Under the pieces are notes generated by a model that made no database searches, was not told where the DNA came from, and worked only from the letters and a program-made list of their open reading frames with translations. Shown piece after piece: positions 25,456 through 36,424 of a stretch of DNA of 64,000 bases (position 1 is the stretch's first letter; the number at the start of each line of letters is the position of its first letter). This DNA comes from Verrucomicrobiaceae bacterium (GTDB lineage: Bacteria > Verrucomicrobiota > Verrucomicrobiia > Verrucomicrobiales > Akkermansiaceae), in NCBI GenBank assembly GCA_027487435.1, contig JAIYDP010000003.1, positions 23,466 to 87,465 of the forward strand. The letters are read 5' to 3'. The translations under genes were made by a program, and so were the position numbers.

Positions 25456-25476
25456 CATGTATTTCTGACTTGTACA

Positions 25477-27291
25477 ATGGACTTTGCAAGCACTTTCGGT
25501 TTTTCGCATACCGTTTACGCTGAAGCTCCTGGACGAGTGAATGTTATCGGTGAGAATGTGACAAGACTGTACTGCCTTACTGCGCAGGAGAGCACATCGA
25601 CTACAGTGGCTACGGCGTCTTGCCAGCTGCGTTGCAATTGGTTTGGGGAACCTAACTCTTTAACGGAGAAAGAAAATACGGCTGTTTGCAGCGGCTTCGC
25701 CTTCATCCGAGTGGATGTTCCGCATTGTAAACGCAAACACAAGCTGTCCCGAATCCAGTCTCTCTTCGAGCGACTTGCAACGTATATCGATTTCAGCTCA
25801 AGGATGGGCCGCCTATGTTCTCTGCGGAATAAGGGTATTGCACAGAAGCTTTCTTTGAGATCGTAGGGGATTGTAGAGGCTTTCCCGCACGACCCTCTGT
25901 CATTGAGCATTTTCGTTTGTGGAGACGTCCCGAAGGTTCCTTTGATTCTTTTGTTTGAAAGTAGTAGGGCTATGGCTTGTCCTCGAGCTCCGCTTTAGTG
26001 TGCGCCTCCGCTCTTGCAGTGGCGCGGCTGGTCAGCGCGCCTATCGTGGATGACGCAGTAACGTGCCGCCTCCCTGCACTAACGCTGCAGTTTGCCATGG
26101 CAGAACTCTGCGCCCAAAGCGAGAGGTACATTGGCACAATGGGCGGAGGGTTGTGTGGCATGACCGTCTCCCCTGACACTGCAGCATGGATCAGGCCGCA
26201 TCGCTGCTGGGCAGAGCAGACTCTCTCATTCGCGTTGATTTTCGTCCCTTGCGATGCCGCGCCATATCTTTGCCACCTGGGTCAATTTGAACTTTGCACC
26301 CGCGTATGACTTCCCAGCTTGTCCCTCGTTATTGCAAATTCACTCACAGCCTCCTTCAAAGCTGAAGGAATGAGCCCCTTCAACGTCCGGTCATTCCAGT
26401 GGAGGCAGGATTTAACTGTTCAGCGTCGCTGAGTGCAGATTTGCCGCTGCACTCTTGGCCAAATTTCTTGGCGTCGGCGCGCCCACCGAGGCGACGCTAG
26501 GAGCCGTGCAGAAACTTGCAGGCCGCACGCTCGCTGAAATGTGCGAAGTCTCCCGCTCTCTTCCCCCTCGCTGCAACATTTCAGAAGCCGCTGGCGCGCT
26601 GGCCCTTAGCGTTGGCTGCTTCCTGCAAACCTCAATTTGAAGGAGGAAGAATTTTTAGTTCGTTGTCTTGGTGATCGAGCAAGCCTCTTCCGCGGCAGCT
26701 CCAGGGCGTTTGGTAGAACTTTTTGACGTTGCATGCGCTCAACGTTCAGCGTTGCGAGCTCGAGCCTTTCATGTCTTCAGTGAGGCAGAGAGGGTAGATC
26801 AGGTAGAAACTATTTGCAGCGATATTAAGCACGGGAGTTCTGCGCGCTTTGCTCGACAAGCACGACCGCAGAGGCGCTGGGCGCGTTGTTGAACGAGAGC
26901 CACAGCAGTTGCAGCTTACAATACGACTGTGATTGCTACACAGACTCTCTTAGTTCTCAATGATGAAGGCTCATCCACAGAGTTGGACGCTCTCACAGAG
27001 ATTTGCAGGCCAGTCAAAATACAGGAGTCCCTGATGTCGAAGGAGGAGCGGAGCATGTGGTTCTAGGCTCACAGGAGCGGGATGGGGCGGTTGCTGTGTG
27101 TCGCTTGTTAAAGACGAGCTTGTCGAAGTTCGAGCTACTTACCTTTTTGTCCTGACTCGGACTCCTAGGACTTCGTCTCTCAGCTGTGGAACGATTACTT
27201 TGAAAACAACCAACTTCGAGATGGACGGACGTTAGAGGAGTTAGTTTTTGTGTCGAAGCCTTCCTCTGGAGGATTCTCAACGTTCGTGTAG
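25477..27291 (+). CDS. Galactokinase / N-acetylgalactosamine kinase family (GHMP kinase)
   Basis: The signature YAEAPGRVNVIGE splices across a 38-nt intron to HIDYSGYGVLPAALQL, the galactokinase sugar-binding motif. The phosphate loop GYGLSSSSALVCASALA and SERYIGTMGGG followed by MDQAASLLGRADSLIRV match family motifs 2 and 3. Late exons contain RARAFHVFSEAERVDQVETI, LGALLNESHSSC and the glycine-rich LTGAGWGGC. RVDQVETIC and the placement of NESHSSC favour the GALK2 side of the family over GALK1, but this is weak. At least eight short introns are needed. AdoMetDC follows on the same strand. Confidence 0.8.
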
Positions 27292-27427
27292 GCGACGAGT
27301 TCTGTAATCGAACGAATTCAGAAAGAAAATTCCCGCCAAAAAGCTCTTCGTTCTCCACCACAAACAGAAACTTCCTTCCAAAGGTCGTTCCGCTTGGTAC
27401 GCTGTCCGCCTTGCGATTTGCTGTGCA

Positions 27428-27445
27428 ATGATAGACTCATTCTGA
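27428..27445 (+). promoter_or_regulatory. Candidate tiny upstream ORF of AdoMetDC (MIDSF)
   Basis: ATG ATA GAC TCA TTC TGA, five codons, lies 77 nt before the second ORF's stop and upstream of the AdoMetDC start. Plant and animal AdoMetDC messages are controlled by polyamines through upstream ORFs. The leader limits of this transcript are unknown, so this is inference from position. Confidence 0.3.
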
Positions 27446-27468
27446 ATTTTAAGACCCTCAAGGTGCTC

Positions 27469-27525
27469 ATGCTATTAGTTTCTCCAAGCCAGACTACTTC
27501 TTACCTTCCGGAGCTACAAAGATGA
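27469..27525 (+). promoter_or_regulatory. Candidate small upstream ORF overlapping the AdoMetDC start
   Basis: A reading frame of 18 residues, MLLVSPSQTTSYLPELQR, ends at TGA. The stop overlaps the AdoMetDC ATG as ATGA (27522-27525). An overlapping arrangement is known in plant AdoMetDC leaders. Whether the ORF is in the mRNA and translated is not shown. Confidence 0.35.
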
Positions 27526-28893
27526 CTGAGTTCGAGGGCCCTGAGAAAAGGGTTGGTATTCTGGGTTCTGCTGTCTGAAATTTGAGCAGCTCGAAATAAA
27601 TTTCCGATCTGTTGATGATTCTTTCTCTCTTCGATCCAAACCGTATGAGTTTTGGGATGCTGTTGTTACCGACGCTGGTGCATCTATCTTGTTGTACGAA
27701 AGCTCGGCCGACTTCGACTATTACCTGCTGTCCGAGTCGAGCTTGTTTGTTTATGACAAATCAATGATAAGCCTCACTTGTGGTCGCACCACTCTGCTCA
27801 ATTGCATCGGTCGCGTACTTGAAGGCGCTGCCTCCATGTTTTGTTCATTATTCTTGGATCTGACGTTGCAGTGGCGGCGAGGTCGAATGGGTGCAATACT
27901 CCCGCAAGAACTTCATGTTTCCTCATGCACAAAAGAATCCCCACAGGAGCTTCAATCAGGAAGTTGATCTTCTCAAGAAATACTTCCCTGATGGCTCGCC
28001 TTACATCATGGGCCCCCTGGATGGGGACCATTGGTACATCTTCATCGTCGATCGCATCGATCGTCCTGGGGCTGAAGAAACGTACCAATACCTCACCATG
28101 TACATGTTCGATATCGATCCAGTCGCTGCTCGCCTCTTCACCAAGCAGCAGCACAATCTTGACGCTAAGGAAGTCGCTGCATTCATGTTTGTTGACTCAT
28201 CGCTTAGGTGTCCGAACAGTCCGGCTTGGCCTCTGTCGTCGATGGAGCAGTTATCCAAGACTTCCTCTTTGAGCCCTGTGGGTACTCCATGAACGCTCAA
28301 GTAGGCGAGGTGCAGACTCTTTTGTGTGGGCTTCCGACACTTTAGGCATACATGACCGTGCACGTCACTCCTGAAGTCACGTCCAGCTACGCCAGCTTTG
28401 AGACGAACATCAACTCCCACTCCTACGCTCAGATCATCAACCGAGTCGTGTCTTCCTTTAGGCCGAAGCGCCTTCAGACCGTGACTTTTTTCGATGCCGG
28501 CTCAAAGATTTCGCAGGAGGGTGACCAGGCCCTCCACGTGGACCTTGCAGGGTGAGAGCTTGTTTTGTTTGATATGATGGGGCATGACAGTAGCGGAGGG
28601 TTCTTTCTGTGCCCAAGCTATCTCTTTGATGTCCCGATATTGAATTGAAGCCTCTGATTAGCTTCATGCCATCGTGGCATTTAGTTATGAAAGGTCTCCA
28701 ACACTACATCAACGCACAAAGCACCTCCATGGCCTCTCTCCTCACCTCCTTCAGGTACTCGCGGTCTGGTCGCACAGTCAACGAGTTCGAGCCCGGCTAC
28801 CGAGTCCAAGTCGTCAATTGGAAGCAAACGTCCACCCCCCACGCCAACTCCGTCGCGTCCGTTGGCCTGGCCAAGCCCACGGGCATTTCCTGA
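27522..28893 (+). CDS. S-adenosylmethionine decarboxylase (polyamine synthesis)
   Basis: AdoMetDC makes decarboxylated AdoMet for spermidine and spermine synthesis. The start MTEFEGPEKR splices across an intron to LEINFRSVDD. The self-cleavage site is intact as LLSESSLFVYDKSMISLTCG, where Ser after Glu becomes the pyruvoyl group. Also present are YSRKNFMFPHAQKNPHRSFN, YIMGPLDGDHWYIF, CGYSMNA, YMTVHVTPEVTSSYASFETN and VSSFRPKRLQTVTFFDAG. The last exon is uncertain. The frame first stops at 28555, but YSRSGRTVNEFEPGYRVQVV, at 28755-28820, resembles the family C-terminus and would need an intron of about 200 nt, unusually long here. Confidence 0.85.
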
Positions 28894-29029
28894 TATCCCT
28901 CGAGGCCCTTTTGTGCCCTCTGGATGCGTTTGGCACCGTCTTGTTCTACCGTGTGCGAGTGAAGATAAAAATCTTAACCAACGTTCACTTACTCCCGTTC
29001 ACGGCACACACGACACTTCAAACGACATT

Positions 29030-32000
29030 CTACGGCTCCAGCGTCCTCAGCAGCTCCATCCAATACGCCAGCCAAAGCTCCTCGTCACGCGCCATCCCCT
29101 CCAGCCGCGACTTCGACTCCGCCACCCGCCGCCGGAACTCCCCCCTCGTCAATTCGAACGTCTTATCCCGTGCCCTCTGCACAGTCGCGTGGTTTGTGGT
29201 GTCGTCACACTCCACAGCCGCAGTTGTCCCAGCAGGCTGAGCCGGGGGGTCAGCGGTAGCCGCAGCCCACGTCAGCTCTCCCACAGGTACGCCCCCCACC
29301 GTCCGCGTGGGAAACGGCTGCCCCGGCCCCAGCGCAGCCGCTGCCGGCTTCGACGCGTCCCTCTGCTGCTGCCTTAACAGAGTCTTTAAGGACTTCCTCT
29401 TGGCGGGGATGTCGTCTGCGGTTGGGACGAGGTGCTGCAGCTGTGGCAGCGCGTCGAATGTACCCAGTAGGACCGTCGCGCCATGTGCCGCCGCATACGT
29501 CACCCTCTCCCCGTACGCGTCTTCTGCCGCGCGCACGATTTCAAATTGCGCAGCGATCCGCGCACGAGTTTCCTCCGATCGAGCCGCTTCGCGCTGCCGC
29601 AACGCAGCTAACTCGTCCGCGAGGCCGGGCCGCGCGAGGATGGGCTTGAGCGCGAGGCCGTTGGCGTCGCGCAACCGCCGCGACGTCGCCACGAAATCTT
29701 TAAAAGCGCCCTCAACTTGGCTCAACTTAGCCTTGCGCACGTGGTCCGCGCGCTTGACCAAATCGCTGAAAATGACCGGCGGTACGCGCGCCATGAGGGC
29801 GTCGAGGGTGGCGAGGAGGAGGCGCAACTCGCGCGTCTTCTCGTCGACGAACTTCTCCGCGTTTTTAACCATTTCTTTTAGCGCGCGCTCGTTGCGCTCG
29901 TTCATCTCTGCTAAAGACGGCGCAACCTTGTTAGGCCGCGTCACAGGCCGCGGGCCCTTGCGGTCGTAAAAGTCTTTAACTAACTTTGCAAGCGCCTCCT
30001 TCTTCTCTTGCTCTATTTTCAACACTTTGGTCATTATCAAATGCGGCGACTCTTCCTTCCCCCCCCCTGCCCCCTTCCCCGCAGGAGCTTTCGCAGGAGC
30101 CGCCCCCCCCTTCGCATCAGCACCCCCCCCCTTCGGCTTCGCCACAGCCGCGGCCTTTGGGTCCACGGCTTTCAAAACCTCCCCCACCTTTGGCTCCCCG
30201 TCGAAATCCGCAGAGGGGGGGGGGGTTTCTAATTTAACTGCGAGGCACCCGAGAGCAGCCGCCGCAAAAAGAGCCTTTTCGCGCACGACTTTGAGCCCGT
30301 CCACAACTCTTGTGGCGATAGACACGTCCCCATCCCCACCGCTCGTTTTTGACTCTTCGCAGAGCCCCTCGACGGCGTCAAAACGCGCAGCCACCTCCCC
30401 AAGCGCCGCCGCCACCTCCGCACAGACCTCCTGCCGCCGCAACTCCGCCTGCCGCAGCTCTCTGCAAGCGCGTTAGGGGCGTCAGGGGAGGGGGGGGGGA
30501 GCAGTGGCGGAGATGCAAAGGATAAAAGAAAGTTAAAAGAGGGCCTTTAAGGCGCACCGCTCGACGACTTCGCCAAACGAAACGTCCGTCTCGACGTTTG
30601 CGAGCGCGGCCGTGAGGCCTCCCAGCGCAGCGCGCGCCGCCTCCTCAGCCGCCGCGAGGTGTGCCGCAACGGCCGCACGCGCGCGGTCCAGCCGCGCGTC
30701 TACGTCTTCGTTAAAAGACGTCAACTCGCTTTGAAATCGCGCGATTTCTTCGGCGGCATAACTCCCTCCCGCGTCGATTGGCGCGAGGCTTTTTAAAAAC
30801 TCCTCGTTTTGAGATTTTAAAAACGCGCAATGCGCCGCAGCCAGCGCCTCCAACTTCGCAGCGCGTCCCTTCGCTTCGTCGCGAAACGCGCGATCAGCGC
30901 GCGTCGCATTTTGTTTCACCGCCGCAAGCGCCGCCCCGGAAGTCGCATTTTGAAGCGCCGCTTCGCGAGCGTTTTGCTCGGCCGCAAATTCGCGCCCGAA
31001 GCCATCGAACGCCTCTACCGCCCGCCCAAACTCCGTCCGCTGCGCCGCGGCGCGGGCGGACACCTGCGCCATGTGGCGGGAAAACCGCGCGGCGTGCTGG
31101 CGCAGCTCCGAGTCGCGCGCCTCAAACACTTCCATCTCCACCCGCCCAGCGCGCGGCGCGTGTCGCCGCAGCCGCCCCTCCAAAATGAGCATCGTCTCCT
31201 CCTGCGCCGCCGCAGCCTCCGCCACAAACGCCGCCTCCACGGCGGCGGAGTCGGCGCGGAGGTGCTCCAACGCTGCGCGGCGGAGGGATGCGACGAGTTT
31301 TTGAACGAGGTCACCCCCCACGCGAAGGGTTTCGACCGCACGCGCACCCGTAGGGTCAGACGGGACGGCGTCGGAGATGAGGGTCTCCGAAGGGATGTCA
31401 TCAAACCGCGCCCCACAAAAAGGGGCGACCACAAACGCGACCAGCCCATCGCCAAGCGTCACAACGGTCTCATCTTCAACCGCTCGGAAGGACGCCGCAG
31501 GTTCAGGGGGGGGGGGGGCTTTCTCAGCCTGCGGCGGTGCGGCGGCGGCAGGTTTGGCGCCTTTGGCCGGAGCGGCTTTGGCTGGCGCTGCTTTTCCCTT
31601 CGCCGCCTCATCCGCCGCAGCCGCAACATCCTGCGGGGGGGTCGGGGGTCGTGGTGGGTCTTTCGAAAGGCCAAACATTTTCGAAAGGTCATCAAAACTT
31701 GAGGCGGAGAAGGCGCGGGTGGCGGCGTCAAATGCCGCGAGCTGCGCGAGGGTCTCGTCGCTCACGCGGCGAAGGTTGGCCTCAATTTCGCCGAGGACGG
31801 TCAAGGCCGTCGGAAGGCGCTCGCGAAGGGTCGCGATGTTGTGGTCACGGCGAATTTCGTCCAGCGCCGCGGACAGCTTCTCCTCCAATGCAGCAGACGC
31901 GTTTTCAAATGCCGCCTGAATGGCCGCCATTTTCTGGTCGTGATCTGTGCGGGCGTCTTTGCGCGCGGTTTGAAATGCCGCGAAGAAAGCCGCGATTGCG

Positions 32001-33526
32001 CGCACAATAGAAGCGAAGCGAGTCGTATGCGCCGCGTAGTACGCGTGCTGGCCTTCCAAAATCACCCCCGCCGCGTCGACGACCGCTTGCGCCTGCCCAG
32101 CGTCAAATCTAAAAGCAACATCCCACACCTCTTTTGCCCTCCCTTCAATCAGGTCAACAAACGGCCGCGCCGCATTGTCAATTTTATGCGCATCAACCGC
32201 CTCCCCCGTCGTCTTGGCCGCGTCCAAAAGCTCCGCCCGCAGCGCGTCCACCACCTCGTGGCCCTTCGCGAGATGGCGCCGCTCGAACTGGCGCAGCTTG
32301 CCGACGCGCGTCTTGTGCTCCGTCGACTGGTCCGAGTCGAGCGTCTGCACAGGCGTGAGAATCCCCTCGCTGATTGAAATTTCAAACGGACACAGCCCAC
32401 CCCTCCCCCTCCAACCTCGAGGGTGGAGATCCAGCGCTCCGCAACTTCGGCCGTTAAGCGAGGGGGGAGGGAGCTCAGGATTGTCCCCATCTCCCTCTCA
32501 CGCCGCTCCAGGAGGCTCCGCTGCTGTGCGCGCAGCTGCTCCCACAGCGTCCGCCTCTCTGCTGGCGCCGCCATCGGCGCCCCCTCAAGCGCCTGCGCGC
32601 ATTTTTGAACTGCGCGGTCAAACAGCGTCCTCTGCCAAGCCGTTCGGCGCTCGAGCCATCGCGCCTGGGTGCGTAAGGAGATAAGGCGATGATAGCGAGG
32701 AGCGGGGAGGAGGTGGTGAGTGGCGGGGGGGAGGGGATACGCGGAGCCGCCGCATGATCTCGATGCAGTCCGATGAGACGCGGGCGATGAGGTCGGCGTA
32801 GGTCTTTTTGTTTTCGAGGATGAGGAAGTTGACGCGATTGGCGCGCTCTTCGATTGCGCGCTCGATGTCGCCGGGAGGTACGTGGGCGATGTCCAAAAGG
32901 ATGAGGGAAGTCTTGTCAAGCATCGCGCGCACCACCTCCGCACGGTCTGCCTCCATTTGACGAAGCGAATCATCGCAACTGTGTATGGCAGCCATCTTGT
33001 CCTCGTGGACGCGGGTGACGTTGGCCCAGACGCCGTCGAGCTCCTCTTGGCTCAGCGCCATGAGGTTCTCATCGGCGAGGACGGAAAATTCGGAGTCGCC
33101 ATCTTTGTCGAGGGAGCTGAGAGAGGACTTTAAGGATGTTACGGATTGCCGGACTTTGGGTAGGTATGCGTCCATGGTGCGGATGTAGTCTTCGTCAAGC
33201 TTTCTTAAGACGGATTCGTGGCTGGAAAAAGTTAGGGTGTTGAAGTGTGAAATTCACCGTTCCTTCTTACTGCGGAGCATTCTTTCAACAGCATTGCCCC
33301 CGAGTTCGCGAGTTGGATCCTTTTGTCCACGTTCTAAAGAGTGCTTGGTCAGCCCCATGGAGCTCCTCATCATGTCTTGCGAGTCTCCCCAATCCGAATC
33401 CGCGAGACTAAATGTTTGCGTGAGACGAGTTTGTTCTCTCGTTTCAACATGAACAGCTTCTGTGGCCCGTGAAACTCGGGGTCGCACTATTGACGCCGTC
33501 AAAGCTGACGAAGCTGTAAACTCCAT
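29030..33526 (-). CDS. CCDC180-like coiled-coil protein (cilium-associated family)
   Basis: A large minus-strand protein of roughly 1400 residues. The N-terminal exon (MEFTASSALTASIVRPRVS) splices to LSQEELDGVWANVTRVHEDK, then SCDDSLRQMEADRAEVVRAM. Two very long exons follow, 30533-32350 and 29030-30442, both Ala/Glu/Arg-rich coiled coil with Pro/Lys/Ala linkers (KAAPAKAAPAKGAKPAAAAP). The layout resembles CCDC180 with its DUF4455/DUF4456 regions, known from ciliated cells. A 90-nt intron joins the two long exons; it is read as spliced because both sides stay in frame (VVER to ELRQAELRRQ). Poly-G tracts mark Pro-rich codons. The family name is an inference from layout and short motifs. Confidence 0.5.
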
Positions 33527-33676
33527 CAACGGTTTGAAAGACTTTTAAAATGGTACAAACGACTTGGTTTAATTACGAGCGACTTCTGTGTGACCCTGCC
33601 CACGGGTCATTACACTCAACAGATCCCCGGCAATTTCTTTTTCCGATCAACTCGCAAGCCATTGAAAGGTTCTTTG

Positions 33677-34670
33677 TCAGATCAATTCCTTATCTTCGTC
33701 GACGTATTTGTGCATCCGCGAGCACGTGAACCACATGGCCAGCGCGTATCTTATCCCTCGAGTTACTTTCCGAACCTAATGACTAAGAATAGGACCTCTC
33801 ACCGCACCTGATGGAGATTCTCGGGGCCCGATGTGAACGAAATCAGACGCCCCGCACGTGGCACTGCTCGCATCAGATGACGATGGTCACTTTGAGGGTA
33901 GAACCTATCAACCGATCAGCATCACGGTCCACAAACGCGAATTCCCCACCAATGAAGTCCTTACCACCTTCGTTCAAGTACAGAACCGCAGAGTAGTCAT
34001 ACGTAGCGATGTTTGCTTTGTCCACATGAACATTGGCGTGATCATGCGTGGGGTCGATGTTCCACGGGTCTTGTCGTGCAACGCCTTCAATCCTGCTGAG
34101 CAATGCTCCACTCTCATACAGAGTGTCCAACCCAAAATCGGCCATGATCTTAAGCCTCACGCGCAGGATAAGTAGGCGGATCATGAGGGCTCCTTTTAAA
34201 CCTAGCCGATCTGTGGACGACATGGGTGCCAGCGACGTGGCGCCATTCTGGTGAAACAGATTCTGCATTGCAGATTCAGTTATGTTCAACAGAATAGCTG
34301 CATCTTCTGGAGGGATGAAGTTGTCCACCACGAATCTTGAACAAATGGAGGGTGTGCATCCAACCTGAAGTCCGTACCCCAACGAGTAAAAGAACGTTTC
34401 GCAGGGAATGTTCCATGAGAGGAGGGAGGGCTCAAGAGAGGAGGACGCAATTGTGCTGACAGGCTTGCCCTCTAGATACTTTTCTCGGATTGCTTTCCTC
34501 TGCAGCTCCTGCATCACTTCTCTGCTTGAGAGCTCCTTATGGTCCGCAAGGAGGTGCAGAGTTCTGATCCGGTCAACAACTGCATCCATATCCACACCAC
34601 TGAGCCCCTTCCATGTATCCGATTTGGCGCATTGAGCCAGCAGAAAGAGGACGACCAAGGTCCTCGTCAT
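33677..34670 (-). CDS. 2-oxoglutarate/Fe(II) dioxygenase, OGFOD3-like, secretory
   Basis: The N-terminal hydrophobic leader MTRTLVVLFLLAQCAKS suggests ER entry. A helical region with CETFFYSLGYGLQVGC follows, then the dioxygenase core. HVDKANIATYDYSAVLYLNE contains the metal HxD, GGEFAFVDRDADRLI follows, and two introns lead to SFTSGPENLHQV with the distal His. The 2-oxoglutarate-binding Arg lies in TRGIRYALAMWFTC. This order matches OGFOD3, whose substrate is not established. Introns of about 31 and 42 nt were placed so that the core stays open. An upstream ATG at 34682 is possible. HYPK starts 33 bp away on the other strand. Confidence 0.75.
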
Positions 34671-34702
34671 AACAACATACATAAAGAACAAACTTGAGAG
34701 AG

Positions 34703-35077
34703 ATGGCTGCAGTCGAGGGCGCAGCCGCCTTGGACAAAATCTCCGAGAATACGATATCGCAATCAGACAATCGAGGAGAATCGGAAGTGGACAACAAGCG
34801 AGCATCAGAGGCAAAGCTCTTTTATCATCGCTCACAATGAAGGCTCTGGGAAGGTTGCAGCAGTCGCAGGCACAGGAAGAGAAGCTCCGAAGGTGGCTAG
34901 GATTGGGGGCTCAGAACGTAACCCTTCAGGCAGAAAGAACTTGCCAAAGTCATCGTGAAGCAAGCTGACGTAGATATCATCGCGAGCGAGTTTGAAATGT
35001 CGAAAATGCACGCAGAAAAGGTATTGAGAGAAAACGGCGGAGATGTCGTGAGTGCGCTGAAGAAGCTTTTACAATAA
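34703..35077 (+). CDS. HYPK: HYPK-like NatA partner, UBA-like
   Basis: The N-terminus MAAVEGAAALDKISE is acidic and disordered, and one intron joins it to the conserved C-terminus. There, KELAKVIVKQADVDIIASEF and EMSKMHAEKVLRENGGDVV followed by ALKKLLQ align with the UBA-like end of HYPK (ELAKV.IK..D....EMEIS...AE..LRE..G.VV.AL). HYPK regulates the NatA N-terminal acetyltransferase. Its stop is at 35075-35077, one base from the phospholipase B stop on the opposite strand. Confidence 0.7.
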
Positions 35078-35078
35078 A

Positions 35079-36359
35079 CTATTGAATCACATCAGTCGCG
35101 GATGGACAGTAAAACGAAGGAGGGTTCGAAGGGTCCAGCGAATGTTGCTTCTTCTCCGGGCTTGCAAACATGTTGTTCCATAACCCCAACGCGAAGGATT
35201 CATCCGCACAAACGGACGGATGGAAGCAATCCATTTTGGAGAGGTAAGACTGCATCGTCATCGCGCGAAGGTAGCACAATCACCTCGCCGTAACGATTGA
35301 ACGGCAAAGAGTCGACAGCAGGCTGAACAATGGCAGTGAATGTCGCGCTGCCACGGGCTTGGATCTCCGCGGCAATCTTGCTGGTGCGGCGGTTGAATTC
35401 GAGACCTGCAATGTCCATCTTGAGGCGGTCGTCATCGCTTCCAACAAGACACCCACATTCTTTCAACACAGCGAGGGCTCCTTTGCAATAGGTGCTGTTA
35501 TTTTCGTACGCATCCTTCCACACATTCGAGATGTTGAAGATTGTCACCAAATTCACGAAAACTACAGAGTCAGCAGGCGACTTTAGTAGAGACCCTTTGG
35601 AATCTTCTGCTCGACAAGGAACATCGCGTTGCGGAGGCCTTGTTCAAACTCGTCCGCACGCTGAGACAGGTTCGCATGGTGGCAAGAGCCACAGAGGTCG
35701 TTGGCGCCGATGAAAGTGGTGAGGATCTTCCACTCCTGCGCGAGGGACGCGTAGTCCTTCGATTGAAGCTGCGCAATCAACCAGCTGTTGATTTGTAAGA
35801 CAGAGTGGTCAAGAAATCACTCGATCTGACCAGGGAGATCATTCACTACGGCGCCGCTGATAGCCGCATCAAGACCTTTTCCCTTAGCGAGAGGAAGGGT
35901 AACCCCTGTGGCAAGGCCCAACAGGTCAGGGCTGAAAGTCAGAGCATGAGAGCGCGATGGTACTTGTATTTCTTGATAATGTTTCCGACGGTTAAAGCAT
36001 CAGAGTCCCCTCCGGTAGAATACACCTTTCCGCGATATTCCACGATGTACGGATTAGGGAGATGACCGGAATTCATCGCGAACCCAGCGGTGATCGAATC
36101 ACCCAAAGCGAGCATTGCTTTGACATCCTTGTTATTAGAAGAGGACGGCAGACACTTAACCGACGGATGGAGAGAATTAACATTTGACGCAGGGCTTGCA
36201 GATTTAACAATGGGACAAGAAAACGAAGGGAGCTTGTCTTGGCAACTAGACTGCACCATGAGATAGGTCAGCTTTAAAACAGACCTTTAAGACCCCGACG
36301 GAAACCGGTGGCGCGGCGAAAGCGACGGCGATCACGAGGATTGCAAGAACGGGCTGCAT
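35079..36359 (-). CDS. Secreted phospholipase B1-like SGNH hydrolase
   Basis: The first exon MQPVLAILVIAVAFAAPPVS is a signal peptide, spliced to CQDKLPSFSC. Block I is MLALGDSITAGFAMNSG with the catalytic Ser. EYRGKVYSTGGDSDALTVG is typical of phospholipase B. Block III is LTTFIGANDLCGSC and the C-terminal block V is MDCFHPSVCADESFALGLWN with the Asp/His pair. These match animal PLB1-type phospholipases, which hydrolyse acyl esters outside the cell. The catalytic Ser, Asn, Asp and His are all present. Several short introns are needed between blocks. Confidence 0.8.
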
Positions 36360-36424
36360 GGCCGGTAAACGAACAGCTTCTTAACTTTTAAAGGTTAAAA
36401 AAAAGTGAATTGTACCGCGCAATA

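Noticed and set aside
29307..31919. Long plus-strand open frames (for example 30830-31702, 31377-31919) opposite the CCDC180-like gene
   Set aside because: They mirror an Ala/Glu/Arg-rich, GC-rich coding strand that leaves stops rare in the complement. They are Arg/Pro-rich with no domain.
33550..33729. Plus-strand ORF of 60 residues starting MVQTTWFNYERLL
   Set aside because: It overlaps the last exon of the OGFOD3-like gene on the other strand, which is supported by conserved residues.
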